Shown: positions 43,017-54,000 of the stretch, one piece after another
Position numbering within the stretch: position 1 is the stretch's first letter
How the letters are laid out: every line of letters starts with the position of its first letter
Program-made: the position numbers and the translations under genes
Notes under the pieces: model-generated
Databases searched by the model: none
What the model was told of the DNA's origin: nothing
What the model saw: only the letters and a program-made list of their open reading frames with translations
NCBI RefSeq assembly: GCF_030253575.1
Contig: NC_080569.1
Coordinates: forward strand, 25,556,501 to 25,620,500
DNA: 64,000 nucleotides
Direction of reading: 5' to 3'
From: Rhododendron vialii
Taxonomy: Eukaryota; Streptophyta; Magnoliopsida; Ericales; Ericaceae

Positions 43017-45925
43017 ATACCGAACAAGTATACACATTTCGTTGTTTAGATGTCGAATTCAATATAGAGAGCTTGATGAAGATTTACGGTAGGTAATTGT
43101 CGAAATTGATTAAGTTTTTCAGTACGCGAAAATCGAATTACATGCATGTTTTTCGATATACAAATGTCAAAAAATACATTTTCTCAGAACTGAAAATTCA
43201 AAATTCTAGATCAGAAATTTTATGCTCAATCAGGGAAACTTACCTCTTGACGCGAGTTCGGCTCCCAAGTTACAATATTTGTCACAACACCTTTCTCCTC
43301 AACCATCGTACTGTTGTTGATATGATTTGATGTCATTTTCATTTGAAAATCACAACCTAGAAGTGGGTCAATTTTTTCATTTCAATGGAAGGAGAGGAAC
43401 CTTCCATTGATACAACATTGAACCCTTGCTTCTCCATTGAGATTGAGATGAACCAGGAAAAAGCTTGAGAGATGAAGAGTGAGAGGGATGAGCCGAGAGA
43501 GATGAATGATGGAAGAGCCGATTAGTTCATTGGTTTTTGAATGGAACGGGGGGAGGGAGGAAAAAGATGATGATGGGTTGTGTGTAGAAAGTTATAAGGG
43601 CAATTAGATCTTTCTGCATTGGATTCATGCTACAATTAGTTGGAAAATTTTAACGGGCTGTACGGAAAAAATTGTGTGCTGCCAATAGCGGCCCCATTTA
43701 GTATAGATATTTTTAACGTTTGATCCAATTGGAATTTACGAAAAATCACCTTTACCTTTTTTGGTGCCTTTTATCCAAGAAGAATCTCCTTTTCCGTCCC
43801 AGCAAGCAGCCCTGACCTCCCCGGTCAAAATAAGTTTAGAAATACAGAAGTAGCCCAAAATTACTACTACTATTGGGTTAGTATGGTAGTAGATGTCAGA
43901 ATTATAACTGAAAGAGACAATGTGTTCACTGCGATCAAATCCAAGACTTTACTCTCGTAAAGTAGCTAGTGGCTACACAATCAGTTAGGCCGAGCCCACA
44001 AATAGTGATTTGGGTAGGGATGGTAATTTATGCCGAACCGATGGGTATCCGAACCGAAATAACATAACCATAACCGAATTTTTCCCTATGGGTATGGTTG
44101 AGGCATTTGATAATCGAATGGGTATCGATTCGGTTATGGTTTAACTGTTACCCGAACTGAATCGAATTGAAAAAATAATATAATAAAATTACAAAAGTAC
44201 CTTTAATATATAAGTATAGTAGTATGTGTGTCTAGGGTTCACCCATCACTCCCACTCCACAGACACCGGATTTTTATGTAATTCCCCCTACATTAGAGGT
44301 ACATACACGAGAGCATAATCGCTACTTGTAAAGAAAAAATATTTATGATTGTCAATGGCATGTGGTCAAAACACATTCGTCCGTGTAATTGCAATTATTT
44401 GATTATTGAGTTGTAATTTCATGTGGAAGAAATATCAAGCAATTAGATCGAGTCATCTGTCGGTCTCCCAACAATCACACAAGCATCAAACAATTATTCT
44501 AAGTGTTGAATGGAACATCTAGTTTCACCCACGCGCAACGCGCGTGACTCAGCGTTCCTAGTCAAGTTCTTATTGGGCCAATTCGTGAGTTAAAAAAAGT
44601 ATTTTGGTCAAGCAAAATATTTTTGCTCGAATGCCTTTTGGGCCTTTTTTAAAAAGAAGAAGAAGAAGAAGGGATTGACCCTTTAGGTCATTAGTGACAT
44701 GTCGAGCGTCGTTCTTCAATCAGCCTTGGGGATATATCTCGGATACAATTATACTCCTTCAAATAGGGGAAGTTTTGGTGCGGCTCGGGTACACTACTTG
44801 TTGGCAATTTTCAATTATAAACTAGAAAGGGTTTTGGAGAAGCACATTGATTGGATTATTGGAGGCATCACAGTATCTCGACAAGGCAGTAGCGGAAACC
44901 TATTCCTATCTTTCCTCGGTGGATCTCCGGAGGTAATTGGAAGGCTCGTGGATTCGGGGCAGTGGCAGTCAAGCATTCAGAGAGGTATATGTGGATTCGG
45001 CAAGAGCATCTAGGTTTAGGTTTGTGGAGTTCAAATTTATCGTAAAAGTTCTTGTAACCTCGTGTTTAGTAGTGCTTGATTTCTTCCTGTAGTTTTTACC
45101 CTTTCAATGGTTTTCCACGTATATCTTGTGTTGTGGTTTGCTTGTTGGTTTTTTTACCTCGTACGCACACACCCGTGATTTAACTTGTTTAATTTGGGAA
45201 GCGATATATTCTTAGAAGTAATTAATCCATAGTCGCAAAATTTAATCCGTTTTGAAATACGGTATTTCACTACCTAATCTTCCACTATAATGATAATGGG
45301 GTTACAAGAGTTCTTCCCTAACAATCAACTAGAGGCATACAAATATCACCCTAAGGTGGACTTCAACAAAGTCAACAAAATACAAGTTTAGGTTTCACCA
45401 AGGTGAATATCCCAAACTCTTAGAGCCTGAGAGAAACTTGTCGATCCGCTCCTATCAATGTATAAAGATGTATAAAGCTCATCAAGCTATAGAACGTACT
45501 GAAAACCCATCAAAATCAGAGATGAAGCGAACACCCTATCTTGGCTTGAACTTGAGCAAAATCCTTGCCCCTTTTTCTTTTTCTCTCGCTGCTCTCTGTT
45601 TTTTTTTTTTTTTCACGTACTGGAATTTGGGAGACAAAGTCTCCAGATATTTCCTTGCCATTTGTAATGAAATTACAAGTTCACTCCTTTATATTAAACA
45701 AACGATAAGATTACCCCATAACTTTATTGACCCAATAAATAGGTTCATGTGGAATTCCCCCAATTAAGGAGGGATCCACCCAACACTTCTGATATTCTAG
45801 CATGGGGGCACCCCATACTTGGAGTTCTCAAAATCAATGTGGAGACAACAGAGTCAAAAAGCACTTATACGTAGTGTAAAATCTCATTGGATTGCAAAAG
45901 CCATTGCAATACGTAAAGGCTTACG
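43017..45925. other. Intergenic DNA between LTR remnant and element 2
   Basis: No gene supported. The block 44015-44170 starts TAGGGATGGTAATTTATGCCG and is rich in 'ccgaaccg' words, like the end of a hAT-type or similar repeat, but only one end is seen. The block 44870-45060 ('gtggattcggggcagtggcagtcaagcattc') resembles 58370-58520 in degenerate form and is listed separately. A simple (GAA)n lies near 44656-44672. Confidence 0.5.
44870..45065. repeat. Diverged dispersed repeat, copy 1 (see 58340-58530)
   Basis: Similar order of words here and at 58340-58530: 'tcggtggatctccggagg' / 'tcgatggatttcgggagg', then 'aggctcgtggattc' / 'aggcttgtagattc', 'gcagtcaagcattc' / 'gcggtcaaacattg'. Probably the ends of an old retroelement family; no intact frame supports a protein. 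Confidence 0.45.
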
Positions 45926-45930
45926 GTTAG

Positions 45931-46600
45931 TGTGTGGCCCCTCTCTTCCGACTCGAGTCCTTCCTTCGTTGATTTAGTGGTCTCCTCGCCTTCTCCACGC
46001 AGCCTGCACGATGAGCGCACGACTAAAGGCCAGGCCGGGGGTTGTCCCGGCAAGGCCCTCCGGCGTGAGGATGAGTAATGTGTAGAGAGAGTAGGCAGAA
46101 GATTATCGGAGAGTATGTAGTAGCATGTACCTCTCTAGGGTTTTCACTGCTAGGTATTTATAGAATCTCTTCACTTGCTCTCTAAGCACTAACACGTGCC
46201 TTGCACAGGTCAGGCAGTGTCATCATGACGTCACCAAATAGATCTGGTAACCGTTTTTAGGGCTGAGCTGGCATACCCATGTGCGCTCATGATCATTGCT
46301 TGTTATAACCGTCTTTACACGTGGAAAAATATGCAAAACCAGCGGCTAGCCGTGGTCGGCAGTGGCCTCGCCCTGCGGGTGGCCGAACACGCCTTCGTCG
46401 GTCGGGCGTCAGATCGACAGGAGAGGACAGTCACAGGTGACTTGCCGTGGAAGGTGGCCGTCAACGAGACGATCCGCCAACGAGTCCGTGGTCATGGAAA
46501 GGGCTGTCGCAGAACAGGGACGGGAGCCGTGCTGAAGATGCGTGCTCGGCAAGGCACGGGCTCGGTTGCTAAGTAGCGAACTCATGTTCGGCCTGCTACA
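45931..46600 (-). repeat. Element 2, 3' LTR
   Basis: 670 bp, TGTGTGGCCCC ... CGGCCTGCTACA on plus. Minus-strand TATA (CTATAAATACC) at 46163-46153. Immediately inside (46601-46615) the minus strand reads TTGAGGGGCTAT, the polypurine tract. Confidence 0.95.
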
Positions 46601-47587
46601 ATAGCCCCTCAATCTCAGCCGTCGCCAAGTGCACGGTTGGGATTGATATTAACTTTGGCCGAGCATGGAACTCGGTTACTGGACAGAATTTAGCCGAGCC
46701 TAGAACCCTTTTCAACAAAACAGCCAACGACGGGGACCAATGGGGATTCGCCAGGTGTCGATTTCTTGTTGGGTACGGCTGACAGGGAGACGGTGGGCAC
46801 GCGTGGAGCTCTGCCAACCCGTCACATCAGGCCACGCGTCAGATGTTTATTGGCTGCAGGTTCGGCGGTACAGCTTCATGGGCGGGAAACTCGAATCTCA
46901 AACCCCCACGTCTTTATAAAGGGCTGGAGTTAGAGAGAGAAGCCACCGTTGCTTTCTCTCTCTAGACCTCCATTGCCAGAGCTCCGTTCCTTGCCCGTTC
47001 GTGTTCCAGCCTTGATTCTCAGCAGTTTTTCATCAAATCTTGTTGAAACTTACAGGTATGCGTTCGATCTTTATCCCTCTTGTAGTTTGTGTCATTTTTC
47101 CAAGCTTTCCTTTCTGCTTTCTTGGGTTTTTGGGAGTTTTTTGTTCTGAGTGAACAGCAAGAGGTCTGGAGATGGACGACTGTTCATCTTCGTCTTCGAT
47201 CTGTTCTTCCGAGCACGAGTTTTGCAACGACGCTCGTGCTCGGCCATGTTGGGATTTTCCGAGCCCAATTTTTGAACGCGGGCAGGCCGAGCCCCATTTG
47301 TACGCGGGCAGGCCGAGCCCCATTTGGAGTCCTAGTATTTCCCGAACTTGAATCTTGAAGAGACGAATCGGGTGAGTCAATAGGGTAGCCGAGCATAGAG
47401 ATCCCTTGCCTTCTAGCCGACAACGAGGTCTCTCATTGTTTTCTTGTCTTTGTTAGGTCTGGCTCACCCACCCATTGTCATCTCTTCCGACTCTGAAAGC
47501 TCAGGGGAAGATTCTGGGGACTTGTTTTTCCGCGAGTGGTTGGGAAGACACAGACGCCGACACCAAATATCATCCATCGCCTCAAAT
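46601..47587 (+). promoter_or_regulatory. Promoter and 5' leader of element 2 antisense gene
   Basis: A clear plus-strand TATA box, TTTATAAA at 46913-46920, is followed by a CT-rich patch (TTTCTCTCTCTAGA, about 46951-46964) matching the one in element 1. Leader introns are plausible: donors at 47056 (CAG/GTATGCG) or 47372 (GG/GTGAGT) and an acceptor ending at 47456 (TTTGTTAG). A short frame from ATG 47172 is a possible upstream ORF that stops at 47351. The GCCGAG word is frequent. Confidence 0.65.
46913..46920 (+). promoter_or_regulatory. TATA box for antisense transcription
   Basis: TTTATAAA in a GC-richer setting (CACGTC before, GGGCTGG after), about 35-45 bp upstream of a CT-rich patch typical of plant transcription starts. 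It points away from the LTR, into the antisense gene, so that gene need not rely on the LTR promoter. Confidence 0.65.
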
Positions 47588-50017
47588 ATGTCATCCGACT
47601 CATGTGACTCGAATGCCGAACGCGTCTTTGAATACGACGCCGACGAGTTTGTAACCGATCCTGAAATATCTTTCACACCATCTACTCATTCTGATGCCGA
47701 GCCTCAACTGGGACCGGAGGCCGAGTCTAGATTCGTCCCACAGGCCGACGCCCCAACCCCTATCCTTTCAGGGTACAGTGAGTCCCACTCCGAGGGTAGA
47801 GGTCTAGACGATCTTTATGAGAGGGGCCAAGTTTGCCCCTATGCCCATTTCTTTACCGGAAGTGCCAGGGAGTACCAAGACTTTTGCCGAGAGTACAACA
47901 TCCCAAATGACGTAATACTCAACCAAGTAGCAAGCAACAGAATCACGGATACGAGAGGGGACCATCCCGAGCATATCACAGTCCCGTTGATGGCGATATG
48001 CGAGGCTGGTTTGAGGTTCCCTCTTCATCCTTTCTTGAGGGAACTTCTTGCTCGGTTCAGCATCGTTCCACATTATTTTGCGATCAATAGCTACCGAATA
48101 GTAATGTTGGTGATTAAGCTGAAGGAGCTTCACAACCTTGAGTTTACCGTAGCCGACCTTTTCCATACTTATATTATGTCTAGGCACGGCCAAACCGAGC
48201 GTCGATACTTGTCCACACGTGGCAAGAAACAACCATTGGTAGATGGTTTGCCCGACACTGACAAATGGGCAAACTTTTATGTCGAAGTGAGGGGCAACTT
48301 TGAGTTCGGCGACCAGACCGTACGTAAGTATACAGTGCCGAAGACAAAAGACTTTCGAGGTAACTATGTTTCTTCTGCTCAGCCAACGTTAACTTTTCCT
48401 TTGATGCATGTGATTTTCCTAACAGTTGATTGCTTTTGCAGATCACCGAGCCATAACAAAGACTCAGCAATCTTTGTCTGTTGAGGCGCACGTTGATATC
48501 CTCCTATCTCAAGCTTGCAGGGATGCGCCGACGCTTCTTGGATACGAGCCGTCATACAAGGGCAAGCTAAGGAGGAGAGGAAGAGAGGCGGTGCCCAGCA
48601 CAGAAGGTCAGGGCCGAGGAAAGAAGCCGAGGCAGACAGGAGGTAGTAAGCAGCCGAGGGTGAAATTGCCGACGTTCAGGAAACCGGCAGAGTTTTGGTT
48701 TGGAGAAGAACAAGCCGAACATCCAGGAGTTAACGTTCCATTAAGATCTCTCGTGCCCGATCTTGCCAGTGACATGGGCCGTCGAAACGTTGTCCGCGTC
48801 AACATACGAGATGGCAAAGCGGTTCGACAGGAATCTGGATTTGCCGAGCCTGCGGAGAAGAGGCAAAAAGTCACCCATGACTTCTTCCCGACCAAGCCAC
48901 CGAGCTCAAATCCGAGCGAGAGGGAGAGGACAGAGTCGTCAGCGGCTGGTGGCTCAAAGACAGCCGAACGGCCTTTGGGTTCGGCCAGCACAGTCGTTGC
49001 TCAGGAGTTCTCTCCGTCATACGCCTTGGCCGAGGGCAGAGTCGTGACTGTGGAGGATTCTGTGAAAGCCGAACCTGGTTTAGCCACTGCCATTCTTCAA
49101 GGTCTGGCATTGCCGAAGGATATGCAAAAAATCCCTCAGGGTCTCCAGCCGAGTTTGGTTAATGCTGGTGCTTATCTTGTTCAGGTATCATCCGACCTTG
49201 GTCATTTTATTTCACTTTCCATCCTTGAGTATTTATATGCCGACGCTTTTTCGTTTATCAGGCTGGACAGGCTTTGTTGCGCTCATCAAAGGACGCCGAA
49301 CTTGTGGTCGCCGAGCGTGCTCGATTTCATGATGACTTGAAGGTCGAGCGAGAAAAGGTGAGGAGCTACAAGGGAAGCCTGAAGACTGTGAAAGCACAGA
49401 TGGCCGAGCTCGAGAAGGAGAGAGATGAGATGGAGGAGAGAATGAAAAAGGCCGAAGGTGAAGTGGCCAAAGTTCTGAGGAGGGAGAAGAGGAAGATGAA
49501 GGAGGTGGATGGGGCGGCGTACCAAGCTGGCTTTGACCGAGCCGGTGCCGAGTATATGCGGGAAGCTCGGTCCATGGTCAACGACGCCATCCGCATGAGG
49601 ATCCCCATCGCCTACGGAACAGGGTACAAGGATGGGGTGAGTGCAGCTTGTGGAGTCATGCAGCTGGAGGCTGACATGAATTTGACCAAGTCTATTCCAG
49701 CCCCAGTCACTCCTGAGCTTGTATTGCCGTACACCGAAGACGAGTGTGCACCCCTCCCTCCCGAGCAGTTTCCTGACAGTGATGATGAGGTCGAGGAGGT
49801 TTCTGGTGATGGTGGTGAGGTGGGGGCCGCCACTAAAGCTGCTGTTGGTGACAAAATTGTTGAAGATGCTGGAATGGTCGTTGGGGATGCCGAACACGAA
49901 CCATTACATGTTGATAGGGATGTCCATTCTGAAGGTGGTGCTGGCGGTAGTGGTGCGGCGGTCGGAGTGGACGCAGCTGCGACCGGAGCTATTGCCGAGG
50001 ATACTGCCCAAGGTTGA
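47588..50017 (+). CDS. Antisense extra ORF of element 2 (gypsy-type putative transposase-like), three exons
   Basis: Exons 47588-48359, 48442-49184, 49262-50017, with phases 1 and 0, giving about 756 residues and no stop. The ATG at 47588 is the first in frame; the frame is open back to about 47444 without ATG, so an upstream exon is possible. Acidic N-terminus, then LRFPLHPFLRELL (the core shared with element 1), LPDTDKW, a basic stretch, LGYEPSYKGKLRRR, a Lys/Arg-rich and Ser-rich middle, GLALPKDMQK, a long coiled coil (ELVVAERARFHDD to RREKRKMKEV) and an acidic, Gly-rich tail. It resembles the Pfam 'putative gypsy type transposon' family (from memory). Basic patches could serve nuclear import or nucleic-acid binding; function is unknown. 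A second donor at 48324 (AC/GTAAGT) would remove 12 codons in frame. Confidence 0.8.
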
Positions 50018-51031
50018 GGTTGATGAAGTCGGAGCCGAGGCTGAATTTGCTTTTACTTGTCAATTTGCTGTTTTCCTTCAATTTGTACTTTGCTGGACTG
50101 GACGGATCCGTGTTTGGATTTTACCGAACCAGGTGTATTGAAAGCTGGAACTTTTCACCGAGCTTGAATACTTGATCTTTTGAATGAATTGACTTCTTTT
50201 TGCAATGCTTTCTTGAATCTGTCTTGCTTTATTTGAGATTTGTTTGAGATCATGGTTTGTTGGCCGAGCTTGGATCGATGCATTATTTTTGTTAGATGCC
50301 GAGCCTTTGCCACATTAGATTTGTGTTAATGTGAAAGTTTGTCGGGCCTTGGTTTATGGAGTAGTAGTTACCCTGTAGCCCCTACTTTGGTTTGGGTTCG
50401 GCCTTATGGCAAGAATTCTTGTCTGAGTGCTCAAGTTACAAACTGTAGGTGTTGCCGAGCTTGAACCAAAGTAAAAAGGTATAAAGAGAGCTTGCCGAGC
50501 GCGCGTGTTGGTCTCGGCTGGTTGCTAATATAGTTAGTGAGATTTTTCGCCAAAGTTGTGGACATAACCTTAGTTTGGGGCTCGGTGGATTTGTCTTGTC
50601 TTAGTCTGGATGTAAAGTATTGAATGTTTGTGGGTGGTTTGCTCACCAAGACGTGAGTGTAACCGGGCTGTAGCCGACCATAGCGTCTTGCTAAGCCAAT
50701 TCCGAGCCCAAATTCCAGCCATATTGTGTGTATCTGGGCTCGGTGGACCTGATGTCCGTTTTGCTTCTTTGGGCAGTAATAGTGGCCGAAGCAGAGGCAT
50801 ATGAGCCGTTTGTGGGTGTGACCGAGGTCAACGTTTGTGGTCGGCCAAATTAGCCAAGATAGTATATATTAACAAAATAACTCTGAATTGCAAAATGAAA
50901 GCTTGTCAGATAAAATTTCTTTGATTCTTCAATCATGAAGTACATGTTGAAATTGTAAAGACATGGCCGAAGCCGAAAGAGAAATAGGATAGGTAGTGTC
51001 CGAACATGTGGCACACTTGTTGGGGTTTTGG
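50018..51031. other. Convergent 3' region of element 2
   Basis: Between the stop of the antisense gene and the stop of gag-pol. About 1 kb, no ORF supported. It is full of GCCGAG/CTCGGC words. 'gctcggtggatttgtcttg' near 50580 and 'gctcggtggacctgatgtc' near 50737 look like a degenerate duplication. Unlike element 1 it has no AAGT-N7-ACTT array. Confidence 0.7.
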
Positions 51032-54000
51032 TTACATGTATGCCTTCTTGAGGTTCTGTGCATTCCATGGGTTACTGAGAACTTTCCCATTCATGTCCTC
51101 AAGCACGTAGGCACCTTCACCAGCGATCTTGACAATACGGAAGGGACCCTCCCAGTTGGGTTTGAACTTCTGCTTCTTGCTAGCTTGCACCACCTTTCGC
51201 CAAACCATGTCGTCTGGTTTGAAGGTTTTGGTTCGAACACTTCTGTTGTAGCCTCTTGCGACTTGTTGTTGGTATTCGGCGAGCTTTAGCTGAGCGTCGT
51301 CGCGTTTTTCTTCTGCCAAAATCAATTCTTGTTCCACTGCATCTTCATTGGCCTTTGGATCAAAGTTCTCAGTCCTTAGAGTTGGGAACTTTGACTCCAG
51401 TGGGATTACTGCCTCCATGCCGAATGCCATTGAAAAGGGGGTTTGGCCAGTTGAGCGCCGGGGTGTAGAACGATAAGCCCAAAGGACACGTGGTAATTCG
51501 TCAGCCCATTTTCCTCTCTTGGAGTTCAGTCTTCGCTTAATCCCGGCGCAGACAGTCTTGTTTGTGGCCTCGGCCTGTCCGTTCCCTTGGGGGTATGCTG
51601 GTGTGGAGTTGAAGAAGCGTATCCCAAATTCCTCACAGAGGCTGGTCAGGTCCTTACCGACAAATTGGCTGCCATTGTCTGATACAATGGCGTACGGAAC
51701 TCCGAATCTGGTTACAATGTTTCGCCAGACAAATCTGCGAACGTCAGCTTCTGTGATTGTCACAAGGGGTTCGGCTTCTACCCATTTGGAGAAGTAGTCC
51801 GTTGCTGTGATCAAGAACTTGAATCCTCCTGGAGCTGTTGGCAGTTTTCCGACAATGTCGAGCCCCCATTGTGCGAAGGGCCAAGGGCTGGTAATAGGGG
51901 AGAGATTCTGGGCGGGTTGCTTTGGTATAGGTGAAAACAGCTGGCAAGGTCGGCATTTGCGGACAACTTCTTCGCAGTCTTTCTTCATGTTCTTCCAGAA
52001 GTAACCTTGGCTCATGGCACGTTGACAGAGGGAGCGGCCGCCTGAGTGACATCCGCAGCTGCCTGAATGAAGTTCTGTCAGAATGTCGGGCACTTGGGTT
52101 GGGTGGACAACGAGAAGATACGGTCCGGAGATGGATTTCCTGTATAACTGGCCGCTTTCAGAAAGCCAGTAGTAAGCGGCCTTGTTTCTCACACGGTAAG
52201 CCTCCTTCTTGTCTGTTGGGAGGGTGTCGTGCTTTAGAAACGCAACGATCTCATCCATCCAGCTGGGACCGAGCTCAACGTTGAGTACCTCTGGAGTGGG
52301 CTCGAAAGACGGATGGCCAATGCTGCTGAAGTTGATGGTTCTGAATTCTGAGGCAGTGGATGCCGAAGCGAGACCAGCAAGCGCGTCCGCGTGGGCGTTG
52401 TGCTCGCGGTTGATCTGCTCAATTTTGAAATTGGGGAAGTTGGTGGTTAGTTTGGCTACGGTTGCCTGGTATTTTGACATCCGCGGATCCCGAGCCTCAT
52501 AGTCACCAAGTACTTGGTTAACTATGAGTTGGGAGTCATAGAAAACGACAAGGTTGGAGACATCCAAGGCAATGGCAGAGCGTAGGCCAGCTAGGAGCGC
52601 TTCATATTCGGCTTCGTTATTGGTGGCGGGGAAGTCAATGCTGATGGCACTTTCGTGTAGTGTTCCACAAGGGGAGACTAGTACGACCCCAGCCCCTGCT
52701 CCGTTGCTGTTTGACGCTCCGTCGACATGCAGACGCCATATGTCGCCTTGGAAAAGGTGCCAAGGAGCTGGTGACAATTGATGCTCGGCGATGCTTTGTG
52801 TTGGGATTGGTGTATTGAGGAGTTCAGTGTCTGCTGGAGTAAGCTCAGCAATGAAATCTGCAAGAACCTGTCCTTTGATTGCCGTTCGTGGTTCAAAACG
52901 GATATCAAAGTTTGCTAACTCAACTGCCCACTTGGAAACCCTGTTAGACAGATCCGCTTTTCGAAAGAGAGCTTTGAGGGGGTGTTCTGTTAGGACGACG
53001 ATTGAGTGTGATTGGAAGTAGGGCAGGAGCTTCCTGGCCGCTGAGACGAGAGCAAGGGCTAGCTTTTCAAGCGGTAGGTAACGAGTTTGAGCTGGAAGGA
53101 GCGTCTTGCTTGTGAAATAGATGGGCTTGTCATCGGCGCCTTCCCGCCGTATAAGTGCAGAGCTGGTTGCGTGGGCGGACACGGCGAGATAGAGATAAAG
53201 GGTTTCGAACTCTTTGGGTTTTACCAACAGCGGGGCCGATTTCAAGTAGTCTTTAAGTTCGGCAAAGGCTGAGTCACAGTCCGGGGTCCATTCAAAGCTG
53301 CGTCGGCTTTTGCCCTTCAGGGCGTGGAAGAATGCGTGGCATTTGTCTGAGGATTTGCTGATGAATCGGTTGAGAGCCGCTGCCATCCCAGTGAGCCTTT
53401 GAACTTCCTTGATCGTTCTGGGTGGGCACAAATTTTGAACAGCTGTGATTTGGTTGGGATCGGCTTCGATACCTCTTCGAGTGACCAGGTGTCCGAGAAA
53501 TTTCCCAGCGCTTACCCCGAACGCACACTTCTCAGGATTGAGCCGTAGCTTGTGTAGCTTGAGGATGTCAAAAACTTCGGCCAAGTTTCGCAGGTGGTCG
53601 GATTCCTTCTTGCTTTTGATGACTAGGTCGTCAATGTAAGCCTCCACAGTGTGGCCGATTTGTTCTTCCAACATCTTGAATATTGCTCTGTTGAATGTTG
53701 CCCCGGAATTCTTGAGTCCAAAGGGCATGACGCGGTAGCAAAAGATTCCATACGGCGTGATGAAAGCAGTTTTCTCCATATCGTCGGGGTCCATGGCAAT
53801 TTGGTGGTAGCCACGGTAGGCGTCCAAAAAGCTAAGCCGAGCATGTCCTGCCGTTGCATCCACAAGTTGATCAATTTTTGGCAGTGGGAACCAATCCTTT
53901 GGACAAGCGTCGTTGAGATTGGTATAATCCACACAAACTCGCCATTTGCCGTTTTTCTTTTTGACAACCACAGTGTTGGACAGCCATGTCGGGTATTGTA

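Noticed and set aside
44699..45013. 104-codon plus-strand frame as a gene
   Set aside because: Overlaps a diverged dispersed repeat also found at 58.4 kb; no domain and no conserved frame between the copies.
46289..46576. 95-codon frame present twice (also 57342-57629)
   Set aside because: It is inside the LTRs and its duplication reflects the LTR pair, not a conserved gene.
47444..47587. Upstream extension of the element 2 antisense protein, with an IVISSDSE acidic motif like a SUMO-interaction site
   Set aside because: The frame starts at TTG and no ATG-bearing exon with the right phase was found. It may be translated from an unseen exon, but I cannot support it.
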